Made by a program: the position numbers and the translations under genes. From Bacillota bacterium (GTDB taxonomy: Bacteria > Bacillota > Sulfobacillia > JABLXB01), in contig JABLXB010000003.1 in the NCBI GenBank assembly GCA_013178305.1, forward strand, positions 186,001 through 250,000: DNA of 64,000 bases, given 5' to 3'. How positions within the stretch are numbered: position 1 is the stretch's first letter; each line of letters opens with the position of its first letter. Positions 17,654 to 24,982 of the stretch are shown piece after piece. Below the pieces are notes generated by a model. The model saw only the letters and a list, made by a program, of their open reading frames with translations, did no database searches and was not told the DNA's origin.

Positions 17654-18559
17654 ATGAGAAGGCTATGTGCTACCCTGCTCGCGTTGATGGTAATGCTGGG
17701 CACTCAGGTGGCGCACGCGTCGGCCGAGATAGTCCCTGCAGTTCCCCCGCGTGAGATCACGGTCCAGGAGTACGTCATCTGGCACCAGGCCCTCGCCGCC
17801 AAGCTCGAGGCGCTGCTGACCGCGTACGAAGGCTCACTGAAGGCGTTCACCGGGAAGAATCTCACCCAGGACCAGTTCCGCCAGCGGCTCATGGAGTTGT
17901 CGATCGCGGCGGCGGAGGTATTGAGGGACAGCACCTCGGTGACCAATACGAAAAACCCAGAACTCTGGGGGCGGATCACGGGTGATGCGGCTCTGGTCGC
18001 GATGGTGTATTCCGACATAGTGCTGACTTTTGGCAAGTACGCGGGCGGTGACGCCACCGGCGGCGACGACAGGCTGAACACCACGTGCGACCTGCTGCGG
18101 CAGGCCGTTGCGACCATCACAGGCCGGAACTTGGTGACCAGCGTTCAGCCGGCCGCCGCGGCTCCTGGAGATCAATTGACCCCGGACACCGCGCTGTTCT
18201 CCCAGTACTTCAAGAACCTCTCGGTCGGACGACTTCCGGCCGAAGTCACGAAGCAGGATAAGGCCAACTGGCGTAATCACCTTATCCAGACGGACATGTT
18301 CTCGTACGGCGATATCTTCGCCATGACCGGTGAGGTCCTGAAAGAGGTCCGCCTGACTATCGCTTACGTCGATGTGAACTCCGGGAGGTTGGTTGGCTCG
18401 GCTGGCGAGACGCCACCCCTAAAGCCCGGACCGTTCACAGGCTACAACCTTATGGCCCTTCCGCCGGGGAGCTACGAGGTGAGGTGCTTCATCAATGGGA
18501 CGCTTGTCAGGGTACTGCCGTTCTCGGCACTGAGTCCCGGCTCGAGGGTATCGATGTAG
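17654..18559 (+). CDS. Secreted protein of unknown function
   Basis: I do not recognise this 301-residue protein. A clear signal peptide (MRRLCATLLALMVMLGTQ then AHASA) predicts export. The middle, residues 30-150, is mainly helical with many Ala and Leu. The C-terminal part, from about residue 230, looks like a small beta domain (VRLTIAYVDVNSGRLVG, then YNLMALPPGSYEVRCFI) similar to carboxypeptidase-regulatory or prealbumin-like modules that end in PPGSYEV. The ATG at 17654 follows GGGGGG; an ATG six codons earlier is possible. Its neighbours give no functional link. Confidence 0.7.
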   Translation: MRRLCATLLALMVMLGTQVAHASAEIVPAVPPREITVQEYVIWHQALAAKLEALLTAYEGSLKAFTGKNLTQDQFRQRLMELSIAAAEVLRDSTSVTNTKNPELWGRITGDAALVAMVYSDIVLTFGKYAGGDATGGDDRLNTTCDLLRQAVATITGRNLVTSVQPAAAAPGDQLTPDTALFSQYFKNLSVGRLPAEVTKQDKANWRNHLIQTDMFSYGDIFAMTGEVLKEVRLTIAYVDVNSGRLVGSAGETPPLKPGPFTGYNLMALPPGSYEVRCFINGTLVRVLPFSALSPGSRVSM

Positions 18560-18638
18560 GGGCGCTCGGGGCCATGCGCGGGGCTCGGCCCACCTCGGCC
18601 CACGACGGCCTACCACGAGGATAGGCGTACTGCAAGAA

Positions 18639-18682
18639 GGGGGAAACCCCCCTCGTCCATAATCAACAGGCGATGAGGGGGG
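18639..18682 (+). promoter_or_regulatory. Competing hairpins over a ribosome binding site
   Basis: GGGGG at 18639-18643 can pair with CCCCC at 18647-18651 across AAA. Alternatively CCCCCCTCGTC at 18647-18657 can pair with 18672-18682, which includes the GAGGGGGG site of the next gene, in an 11-bp stem. The two stems share bases, so only one can form. Control of translation is an inference. Confidence 0.45.
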
Positions 18683-18689
18683 CTTTGCA

Positions 18690-19685
18690 TTGTCTGAGAG
18701 ACTGTCCCGAGAAGAATCATCCAAGCGTGACATTTTCGCGGGGGTCCTGGCCGCAGCGAAGCGCCTGGATGGAGTGGCCCACAGGACCCCGGTTATCACG
18801 TCAAGGTTTCTGAATGAGCGCACCGGCAACACCATCTACCTCAAGTGCGAGAACTTCCAGCGTGCGGGGGCGTTCAAGTTCCGCGGGGCGTACAACGCGA
18901 TCAGTTCTCTGACAGCCGAAGCGCGGGAGCGAGGGGTCATCACCCATTCCTCCGGAAATCATGCGCAGGCGCTCGCGCTGGCCGGGAGGCTCCTCGGCGT
19001 GGCTGTGACTGTCGTGATGCCGAAGGACGCCCCTGCGGTTAAGCGGGCCGCCACAGAGGGCTACGGCGCCACCGTGGTGCCGGTGGACCAGGCGGCTAAC
19101 AGTCGTGAACAGGTGTGTGATGAGCTGATTGCGGCGCACGGCTACACGCTGATCCACCCGAGCGATCAGGTCGAAATCGTAGCCGGGCAGGGCACCGCCG
19201 CAAAGGAACTCATTGAGGATGTCGGCGACCTGGACTACGTGTTCGCGCCGTGCGGCGGTGGCGGGCTGCTTAGCGGTACCGCCGTCGCTGCGAAACACCT
19301 GCGACCCGGCTGCAAAGTGATCGGGTCTGAGCCGGCGAACGCCGACGACGCGACCCGCTCGTTCAAGACCGGCATCCTGCAGACGATTCACAACCCGCAG
19401 ACGGTGGCCGACGGCCTGAAAACGTCGCTCGGCAAGGTCACTTTCCCCCTGGTCAGGCAGTACGTCGACGACATGCTCACCGTGACTGAGGAAGAAATCA
19501 TCAGCACGATGTACTACCTCTGGACCAGGCTGAAGATCGTGGTTGAGCCGTCGGGGGCGGTTGCGCTGGCACCGCTGTTCCACCGGAATCTCCCAATCGA
19601 GGGAGAGAGGGTGGGCGTTATCCTGAGCGGCGGCAACGTGGACGTCCGCCGGGCGGGCGAGCTCTTCGAGGGTCTCGACGACTAG
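18690..19685 (+). CDS. PLP-dependent threonine/serine dehydratase or serine racemase family
   Basis: A 331-residue fold-type II enzyme without a C-terminal ACT domain, as in catabolic threonine dehydratase, serine racemase and hydroxyaspartate ammonia-lyase. The PLP Lys lies in AGAFKFRGA near residue 56, SSGNHAQALA near 86 holds the substrate loop, the glycine-rich phosphate loop is CGGGGLLSG near 189, and the end loop is LSGGNVD near 315. It would deaminate threonine to 2-oxobutyrate or serine to pyruvate, or racemise serine. The TTG start is just behind GAGGGGGG, which can be masked by a hairpin. It overlaps the end of the convergent HepT-like remnant. Confidence 0.85.
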   Translation: MSERLSREESSKRDIFAGVLAAAKRLDGVAHRTPVITSRFLNERTGNTIYLKCENFQRAGAFKFRGAYNAISSLTAEARERGVITHSSGNHAQALALAGRLLGVAVTVVMPKDAPAVKRAATEGYGATVVPVDQAANSREQVCDELIAAHGYTLIHPSDQVEIVAGQGTAAKELIEDVGDLDYVFAPCGGGGLLSGTAVAAKHLRPGCKVIGSEPANADDATRSFKTGILQTIHNPQTVADGLKTSLGKVTFPLVRQYVDDMLTVTEEEIISTMYYLWTRLKIVVEPSGAVALAPLFHRNLPIEGERVGVILSGGNVDVRRAGELFEGLDD

Positions 19686-19924
19686 CCTCGACGGAGCCGT
19701 TCCTCGGCGGCCTTCTGAAGCGCATCGAGGAAGCGTGTGAGGTCGTCGCGCAACGCTCCATGGGCGTCTTGCAGATCGTAGGCAAATCTCAACACGCGCT
19801 GGGGGATCAGGTTGTAGTCGTATATGTTGGCTACGAGCTGGCGGAACGTCCGTAGCTCATCAAGGCGAGCGAACGTCTCATGGGCAATTACCGGCGGGCG
19901 TATCCCCGGTAGATCCCGCTTCAT
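19682..19924 (-). pseudogene. HepT-like toxin/antitoxin-module remnant
   Basis: An 80-residue product that matches only the C-terminal half of HepT-like proteins: IRPPVIAHETFARLDELRTF, RQLVANIYDYNL and PQRVLRFAYDL follow the family pattern of a Pro-rich entry, DE(Y/L)RxFR and a YxYxLxPxRV helix. The frame stays open upstream for about 24 codons with some similarity (QHLKTYPAKM) and then meets a stop, with no start codon. HepT proteins are usually about 150 residues, so the N-terminal half is missing. No MNT partner is adjacent; a decayed MNT-like gene is at 31.6 kb. Confidence 0.6.
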
Positions 19925-20012
19925 TTTCGCCGGATAGGTTTTGAGATGTTGCCCAGCTAAGTCGGCTGAGCCTGATGAGCCCGGCTGCGTTTGTCAATCA
20001 CGAGCGTGTGCT

Positions 20013-20438
20013 TCAACCGAAATGGGCAGGGGGTTCGTCCCAGGCCACGCTCATCCTCGAGAACTGTCTCTTGTTGAACGTCCAGACTCGCTGCTGTTTG
20101 CCCCTTGCGATGGCAGCCAGCAGAGCGTCTGAGAAGTCTACACCCTTGTCTCTGAATTCCAGCAGCGCCTCGTGGACAGCGCGCTTGTCTTCTACCAGGA
20201 CACCCCTGAGCGCGAAGAATTGCCTGAGCGCGTTACATATGTCGGGGCGTGAGTAGCCCTCGCCTTCGAGAACGTACACTATCTCGCGCAGGATGTGTGC
20301 GGCAACCTTGAGCCTGTGCGAACCGCGTTCGGCTTCTTCGAAAAGGTACTTGGCGCGGGGGCTGTGGTCTGGATGGTCGTTCAGCAAGTACCGCAACACA
20401 ACGTTGGAATCCAACCATGATTCTGCGAGCTCGGCCAT
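20013..20438 (-). CDS. vapC: PIN-domain toxin, VapC-like
   Basis: A 141-residue PIN-domain RNase. The acidic residues that bind the metal are in place: Asp in [12 protein letters not shown] at the N-terminus, Glu in [11 protein letters not shown] near residue 56, Asp in [13 protein letters not shown] near 106, and the final strand VWTFNKRQF. VapC toxins cleave tRNA or rRNA when the antitoxin is degraded. I start it at the ATG at 20438, immediately after the stop of a small upstream frame that could be its antitoxin; a longer frame upstream is unlikely. It forms part of a run of minus-strand toxin-antitoxin genes. Confidence 0.8.
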   Translation of the reverse strand: MAELAESWLDSNVVLRYLLNDHPDHSPRAKYLFEEAERGSHRLKVAAHILREIVYVLEGEGYSRPDICNALRQFFALRGVLVEDKRAVHEALLEFRDKGVDFSDALLAAIARGKQQRVWTFNKRQFSRMSVAWDEPPAHFG

Positions 20439-20439
20439 T

Positions 20440-20649
20440 TTAGGGCGCCTCGCGTTCCCGGCGGTAGCGCGAGGCCCGCTCAGCTCGGATGTTGGCCCGG
20501 TTCTCGTAGATGACGTAACCGATGGTGGTGAAGTGCGGCTCAACATGCTTGGTTCTACGATTCCCAGAAAGCTGGGGAGAAATGACCCTTGCCCGTGTGG
20601 CAGCGGCAAGAAATTCAAGAAATGCTGCGAACCCATGATTATTCTGCAT
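20440..20649 (-). CDS. Possible truncated antitoxin of the adjacent VapC
   Basis: A 69-residue frame ending one base before the vapC start, the tight spacing expected of an antitoxin. Its C-terminal half ([20 protein letters not shown], then [14 protein letters not shown]) looks like a charged antitoxin tail, but the N-terminal half is antisense to a SEC-C motif on the plus strand and has no recognisable DNA-binding fold. No good start codon or ribosome site is seen. I consider it a broken antitoxin, or a chance frame. Confidence 0.35.
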   Translation of the reverse strand: MQNNHGFAAFLEFLAAATRARVISPQLSGNRRTKHVEPHFTTIGYVIYENRANIRAERASRYRREREAP

Positions 20650-20673
20650 GCAGGCATCAGGGTTCTGGGCTAG
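20545..20673 (+). pseudogene. SEC-C metal-binding motif fragment
   Basis: A 42-residue frame containing [20 protein letters not shown], a complete zinc-binding SEC-C motif ([13 protein letters not shown]). SEC-C motifs normally sit at the C-terminus of SecA or of larger proteins. The frame upstream of the ATG runs antisense to vapC and looks non-coding, and no ribosome site is present. It is most likely the tail of a gene otherwise lost here, though a stand-alone miniprotein cannot be excluded. The 20674-20902 stretch beyond it holds nothing I recognise. Confidence 0.55.
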
Positions 20674-20902
20674 GGCGCCGTCTACCGGGCATGCTGGGAT
20701 CCGGTTGACCGGCGCGGACGGCGACCACCTGATTCGCCTGGCCAGGACTATGCCGCCGGTGGCACGCGTCCTGTCGGGGCCCGATTCGAGTTCTGGAGGA
20801 GGTCAAAGGGAGCCTCGAAGAGCATCTCGAACGATGAAGGCTCCTGCTTCGGGCGGATAAAAGGTCGGCGCTGGCGGATGCATGCTCAACTGCCGTAAGT
20901 TC

Positions 20903-21307
20903 TCATGGTTGCGTCTTGGTATACGGCTGCAACGTCAGCAAGCCCTCGATGATGTTGAAGTGCCTTGCGTTTCTGGTGACGAGGACCGCTTTCAATTCCA
21001 GGCAGGTACTGGCGATGATTGCATCCACCGGGGTCAAGCCCTTGGCCCTGTAGTTCCTCAATAGTTGTCCGGCTCGCCGGGAGATGGACGATGAAACAGG
21101 GATGGAGGAGAAACGGCTCAGCAGGCTTTCCAGCAGTTCCTTTTCGCCTTTTGCGGGCAGAGCGCCGGCCATGAGTTCCATTTCCGTTAGCACGGATATC
21201 TGACCCGAGTATTCACCCGTAAAAACCCTGCGCAGGAAATCGCCGGCGGGTTGGTAGCCGCGCAGGTGATCGACGAGAATATCGGTATCGATGAGGATGC
21301 TAGTCAT
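20903..21307 (-). CDS. vapC: PIN-domain toxin VapC
   Basis: A 134-residue PIN-domain RNase with the standard acidic set: Asp in ILIDTDILVDHLRG at residues 4-17, Glu in LTEMELMAG near 42, Asp in LTPVDAIIASTC near 93, and VTRNARHF near 114. It is the toxin of a complete pair, since an AbrB-type antitoxin precedes it. The ATG at 21307 overlaps the antitoxin stop by eight bases, giving translational coupling. RNA cleavage is expected; the target is not known. Confidence 0.88.
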   Translation of the reverse strand: MTSILIDTDILVDHLRGYQPAGDFLRRVFTGEYSGQISVLTEMELMAGALPAKGEKELLESLLSRFSSIPVSSSISRRAGQLLRNYRAKGLTPVDAIIASTCLELKAVLVTRNARHFNIIEGLLTLQPYTKTQP

Positions 21308-21584
21308 CCAGGATTCTCTCCAGGCGCCCGGAATCTGACTGGCGCAACTCCGCAGTGAACTGGGCGCTAATGTCATCCCGGTTTTTCCACAAACCAGCTG
21401 TTGCGGTGATTATGTCTTCATCTGTCATCCGGTCCCTGACTGCAGGTTTTCTCCCAACCTCGAGTACGATGCTGTTTTCCCCCACTGCTTTCACCTGCAG
21501 CACATCCCCTGCCCCAATTCTCAGTTGGCGCCGGACGTCTGATGGCAAGGTAATCTGTCCTTTAGAGGATATACGCGTTTGCAC
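21300..21584 (-). CDS. vapB: AbrB/MazE-type antitoxin VapB
   Basis: A 94-residue antitoxin. The N-terminal swapped-hairpin DNA-binding domain is clear: MQTRISSKGQITLPSDVRR, then LRIGAGDVLQVK and SIVLEVG. The C-terminal half, with DEDIITATAGLWKNRDD, should wrap the toxin. The GTG start at 21584 lies behind TAAAGGAGGGGG. A 15-bp palindrome overlapping that site is the likely autoregulatory operator. It is followed directly by vapC and preceded, on the same strand, by the sigma-54 activator gene. Confidence 0.88.
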   Translation of the reverse strand: MQTRISSKGQITLPSDVRRQLRIGAGDVLQVKAVGENSIVLEVGRKPAVRDRMTDEDIITATAGLWKNRDDISAQFTAELRQSDSGRLERILDD

Positions 21585-21595
21585 GAGGCCCCCTC

Positions 21596-21610
21596 CTTTA
21601 CTTAGTAAAG
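21596..21610 (-). promoter_or_regulatory. Palindromic operator upstream of vapB
   Basis: CTTTACTTAGTAAAG is a perfect 7+1+7 palindrome that overlaps the TAAAGGAGG ribosome site of vapB. Toxin-antitoxin pairs usually repress their own promoter through such a site. Confidence 0.6.
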
Positions 21611-21663
21611 CATAGCATGGGCAGTAAAGGACCGTCAAGAACTGGCCGCAAGGGCGTCCTTGC

Positions 21664-23199
21664 CTACGGACGCCCGTCCCCCCGTCTCCGGTGCCCCGAG
21701 ATCCGCCTGTACACGGTGCTCTGGCTGAGCCCGGTCGCCCGCGCCACCTTGTAGGTGCTGCCGAGGGTTTCGTACAGGCGCAGGAGCTCCGCTGCGTCCG
21801 GCGCGGGACGGGGCGGGGCCACGGCCGCGGCTGGCCCCACGCCGGCAACTGTGGCGTCGGAAGGCAACTGGGGCTGCATCGCCGTGCCGGGCGCCTCCGC
21901 CGGTGAGGCTTGCGGGTAACCGCGCGTAACGGAGCACCTGACGCGTTCTGGAAGATCACCCCAGTCTATTTGCCTCGATTCGCAGGTCACGAACAGGTAT
22001 TCCAGGAGATGCTGCAACTCGCGTATGTTGCCTGGCCAGTCGTACTGCTTGAGCGCCTCCATCGCCGCCGGAGCGATCTCCTTCGTCCCCCTGTATTTCC
22101 GGCTGAACGCCCTGGTGAAGTGCGAGACGAGCCCGGGGATCTCTTCCTTCCGGCTCCTGAGCGGTGGCATGCTCAGCGCGATCACGTTGAGGCGGTAGTT
22201 CAGGTCCGCGCGGAATCGCCCCGCCTTCACCAGCGCGTCGAGGTCCTGGTTGGTGGCGGCGATGATCCGGAAGTCGGCGTGGCTCGACTTGGTCCCGCCC
22301 ACCGGTATGAACGTCCTGTCCTCGATTACCTGCAGTAGCTTGGCCTGGATCGAGAGCGGGAGATCCCCGACCTCGTCGAGGAAGACGGTGCCGCCATTAG
22401 CGAGCTCCAGCAGCCCTGGCTTGCCCTGCCTGTTGGCGCCCGTGAAGGCGCCCGGCTTGTAGCCGAACAGCTCCGATTCGAGGATCTCCTCGGGTAGAGC
22501 CGGGCAGCTCAGCTTCAGGAATGGGCCGCCTCGCCTCGGGCTCTTGCGGTGAACGAAATGGGCCAGGACGTCCTTGCCCGTCCCCGATTCGCCGGTGATG
22601 AGTATGTTCGCGTCGAAAGCCGCGGCGCGGGTGGCCAGCCTGAGCACGTCCCGCATGACCTTCCCGGTACACACGGGTTCGATGTGGCCTTCCTTGCGGT
22701 CGTCGCTGGGGCGCCCGGTGGTGCCGCGCGGGTCCGCCGCCCCGCCGGCGGCCTGCGCCGCTCCGCCGGCCGCCTGCGCCGCCCCGCCGGCGGCCTGCGC
22801 CGCCTGAACGCTCTCGTAGGTCTCCCTCATGTACTCCAGCGAGGTGACATCCCTCGAGTTCTCGACGACGTACTGGAGGTTCCCGTGCGCATCGAACACG
22901 GGGGTCCCCGTGATGAGCATCACCCTGCCGGTTCTAATCCGCTGCGTCAGGGTGATGCTCTTCTTTTCGGCGATGACCAGCGGGGCAACGGCGGGGTGGA
23001 AGTATCCCTCGAGCTCCAGGTCGCGCACGTTCCGGCCGATCAGGTTCTCGAGCTTTTCCCCGTACAGCTCCTCGCACGCCGGGTTAACATAGAGGGTGTT
23101 GCCCTCGGCGTCCGTCACCCAGATTTCGTCGCACGAATGATCGCAAACCACCTTGTAGAACTGATCGGGCAGGCCTACGGCCACGATGAACGCCTCCAT
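21664..23199 (-). CDS. Sigma-54-dependent transcriptional activator with PAS domain
   Basis: A 511-residue enhancer-binding protein. Residues 10-120 form a PAS sensor (DEIWVTDAEGNTLYVNPACEELYG). Residues 175-400 form the AAA+ domain, with Walker A GESGTGKD at 203-210, the sigma-54 contact loop GAFTGA at 250-255, and GGTVFLDEVGDLPL as Walker B. The C-terminus has a Fis-type helix-turn-helix (YKVARATGLSQSTVYRRI, about 480-497). A linker at 133-155 is three copies of AQAAGGA. It is divergent from a seven-gene operon that has a -24/-12 promoter, so this operon is its likely target. The ligand is unknown; pantothenate, pantoate or beta-alanine are candidates by context. Confidence 0.93.
   Translation of the reverse strand: MEAFIVAVGLPDQFYKVVCDHSCDEIWVTDAEGNTLYVNPACEELYGEKLENLIGRNVRDLELEGYFHPAVAPLVIAEKKSITLTQRIRTGRVMLITGTPVFDAHGNLQYVVENSRDVTSLEYMRETYESVQAAQAAGGAAQAAGGAAQAAGGAADPRGTTGRPSDDRKEGHIEPVCTGKVMRDVLRLATRAAAFDANILITGESGTGKDVLAHFVHRKSPRRGGPFLKLSCPALPEEILESELFGYKPGAFTGANRQGKPGLLELANGGTVFLDEVGDLPLSIQAKLLQVIEDRTFIPVGGTKSSHADFRIIAATNQDLDALVKAGRFRADLNYRLNVIALSMPPLRSRKEEIPGLVSHFTRAFSRKYRGTKEIAPAAMEALKQYDWPGNIRELQHLLEYLFVTCESRQIDWGDLPERVRCSVTRGYPQASPAEAPGTAMQPQLPSDATVAGVGPAAAVAPPRPAPDAAELLRLYETLGSTYKVARATGLSQSTVYRRISGHRRRGDGRP
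22738..22803 (-). repeat. Three tandem 21-bp units in the activator gene
   Basis: GC-rich units encode AQAAGGA three times in the linker between the PAS and AAA+ domains. The length of this linker could change by slippage without a frameshift. Confidence 0.9.
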
Positions 23200-23248
23200 C
23201 CGGGTTAGACGTCCGGTTCGAAACGTGACTTATCCAACCTCGATGACT

Positions 23249-23307
23249 GACTTAAATCGACTCAAGTCCTAGCCGCAGTCTTGGCCGCCGGTGGAGGGAA
23301 TTCCTCC
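23249..23307 (+). promoter_or_regulatory. Candidate activator binding sites
   Basis: Two inverted repeats lie 35-95 bp upstream of the -24 element: GACTT-N10-AAGTC at 23249-23268 and GGAGG-N5-CCTCC at 23293-23307. Enhancer-binding proteins bind such dyads upstream of sigma-54 promoters. Which of them is used is not known. Confidence 0.4.
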
Positions 23308-23337
23308 TGCTTGACCGAAGCGTCCAACAGGTGGCCG

Positions 23338-23354
23338 GTGGCATGTCTCTTGCG
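23338..23354 (+). promoter_or_regulatory. Sigma-54 (-24/-12) promoter
   Basis: GTGGCATGTCTCTTGCG matches the consensus TGGCAC-N5-TTGC. The invariant GG is at 23340-23341 and GC at 23352-23353, with exactly ten bases between them. Transcription should start near 23365, ahead of the M20 hydrolase gene. The divergent gene encodes a sigma-54 activator. Confidence 0.8.
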
Positions 23355-23409
23355 TGTGATCCGGGTGGAGGTGTTGTCGTTGTTCGATGTTGAACCAGGG
23401 GTCGTGGAG

Positions 23410-24675
23410 ATGGTTAGCGCAACTGTTGACAGCATGAGGGACGAGATCGCGGGCTTCCTCAGCGACATCGTCCGGATCGACACCGAGAACCCGCCGGGCA
23501 GGAACTACCGGCGCTGTGCGGAGGCAATCGGCGACAAGCTCAAGGAATTCGGCTACGAGGTCGAGTACTTATCCGTACCCGCCGAACTCCTCGGCCGGCT
23601 CGCCCCTCTCGGGGAAGGTCTGGAGAGGGTAAGCGTGGTAGGCCGCCTCGAGGGTCAGACCAGGAGGCCGGTGCTACATTTTACGGGCCATTTTGACGTT
23701 GTCCCCGCGGGGGATGGATGGTCGGTCGACCCGTATGGGGGGCTCGTCAAGGACGGCCGCGTATACGGGCGCGGCGCCTCGGACCAGAAGTCCGGGATAG
23801 CGGCCCAGGTCTTCGCCATCGAGGCTGTCCGCCGGGCTGGACTGAAGCCACTTGGCACCGTCGTGTCCAGCGCCACACCCGACGAGGAGACCGGGGGGTT
23901 CGCAGGCATCGGCTATCTCGTCGACCGCGACATCATCTCTACGTCCAACACGGACTACTGCGTCATCACTGAATGCCTCGACTACGACAAGGTATGCATC
24001 GGCCATCGCGGGACCGTGTGGTTCGAGATCAAGACCTTCGGCAGGAAGGCTCACGGCAGCATGCCGGGTCTCGGCGTCAACGCGATTGACAAGATGGTCA
24101 AGGCGATCAACGTCCTGAACTCGGGTGTCCGCGCGAAAGCGGAGTCGCTGGTTTCATCGTACCCCGTCGTGCCCGACAGCGCCAGGCGCAGCACAATGGC
24201 CGTAACCGTTGTTCAGGCCGGCGTGAAGACAAACGTCATCCCCGACGAGTGCCGCGCCGAGTTCGACTGGAGGCTTGTGCCGGAGCAGGATGTGGACGCC
24301 TGCTGGGACGAGCTCGTCTCGGCGCTCGAAGGGATCAGGCGGTCAGATCCGGAGTTTGCGTACAGTGCCAGAAAGCTGCTGGAGACACCGCCCACGATCG
24401 TGCCTACGGATACGGAGGTGGTCAGCGCGTTCCTCGAAGCGGGCGAGAGGGTCATAGGGAGGAGGATGGGGTTCTCGGTGAGCCCCGGCAGCGACGATCA
24501 GAAGTTCGTCGTGCAGAAAGCCGGACTGAAACAGTGCATCGTCTACGGTCCGGGCCCGCTGAACCTGGCTCACCAGAACGACGAGTACCAGCCCGTAGAC
24601 GACCTTATCGCCTCGACGAAGGTGATGGCGGTCGCGGCGCTCAGATTGCTGGGTTACAGGCGGGAGAAGCGATAA
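23410..24675 (+). CDS. M20-family metallo-amidohydrolase, candidate pantothenate amidase
   Basis: A 421-residue ArgE/DapE/CPG2-type hydrolase. The two-metal site is complete: His94 in GHFDVVP, Asp125 in GRGASDQK, Glu159-Glu160 in PDEETGG, Glu188 in ITECLD and His388 in NLAHQNDEY; a dimerisation domain lies between about 195 and 305. The family cleaves amide bonds next to a carboxylate. It heads an operon with pantothenate uptake, PanB and PanE, so I infer cleavage of pantothenate to pantoate and beta-alanine. That substrate is not established for M20 enzymes by this sequence. The ATG at 23410 is chosen because the promoter starts near 23365; TTG at 23380 is an alternative. Confidence 0.8.
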   Translation: MVSATVDSMRDEIAGFLSDIVRIDTENPPGRNYRRCAEAIGDKLKEFGYEVEYLSVPAELLGRLAPLGEGLERVSVVGRLEGQTRRPVLHFTGHFDVVPAGDGWSVDPYGGLVKDGRVYGRGASDQKSGIAAQVFAIEAVRRAGLKPLGTVVSSATPDEETGGFAGIGYLVDRDIISTSNTDYCVITECLDYDKVCIGHRGTVWFEIKTFGRKAHGSMPGLGVNAIDKMVKAINVLNSGVRAKAESLVSSYPVVPDSARRSTMAVTVVQAGVKTNVIPDECRAEFDWRLVPEQDVDACWDELVSALEGIRRSDPEFAYSARKLLETPPTIVPTDTEVVSAFLEAGERVIGRRMGFSVSPGSDDQKFVVQKAGLKQCIVYGPGPLNLAHQNDEYQPVDDLIASTKVMAVAALRLLGYRREKR

Positions 24676-24687
24676 TCTGTCGAGGAG

Positions 24688-24969
24688 GTGCTCAGGGAAG
24701 TGGAAGACGACCGGAAAGGGCTTCGCGTCGACCCCAGGTACGTCCAGGCGACGAAGGAGGCGGTCATCGGCCTGATCCTGTTCGTGCTGAATTTCCTGTG
24801 GTGGTATGGTTTCGCGTACACGCTCGGCTCCGGATCGCCCGACAAGTACACCTATGTCCTCGGTTTTCCGGCGTGGTTCTTCTGGAGTTGCATCGTGGGA
24901 TTCGTCGTGTTCTCGATAGCGGCAACCTGGGTGGTGGCCAGGTTCTTCAAGGACATTCCACTGGACTGA
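24688..24969 (+). CDS. yhdT: YhdT/DUF997 small membrane protein, PanF partner
   Basis: A 93-residue protein with two hydrophobic helices (about 27-47 and 60-85) and the family signature WWYGFAY and YVLGFPAWFFWSC. In enterobacteria yhdT lies directly before panF, and the same order occurs here, 13 bp before the panF start. It is presumed to be a small subunit or accessory factor of the symporter; no biochemical function is established. Start GTG at 24688 or 24700, behind GGAGG. Confidence 0.85.
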   Translation: MLREVEDDRKGLRVDPRYVQATKEAVIGLILFVLNFLWWYGFAYTLGSGSPDKYTYVLGFPAWFFWSCIVGFVVFSIAATWVVARFFKDIPLD

Positions 24970-24982
24970 GGGGGTGGGCTGA

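Noticed and set aside
20674-20902. Small gene between the SEC-C fragment and the second vapC
   Set aside because: The open frame there has no recognisable domain, poor composition and no ribosome site.
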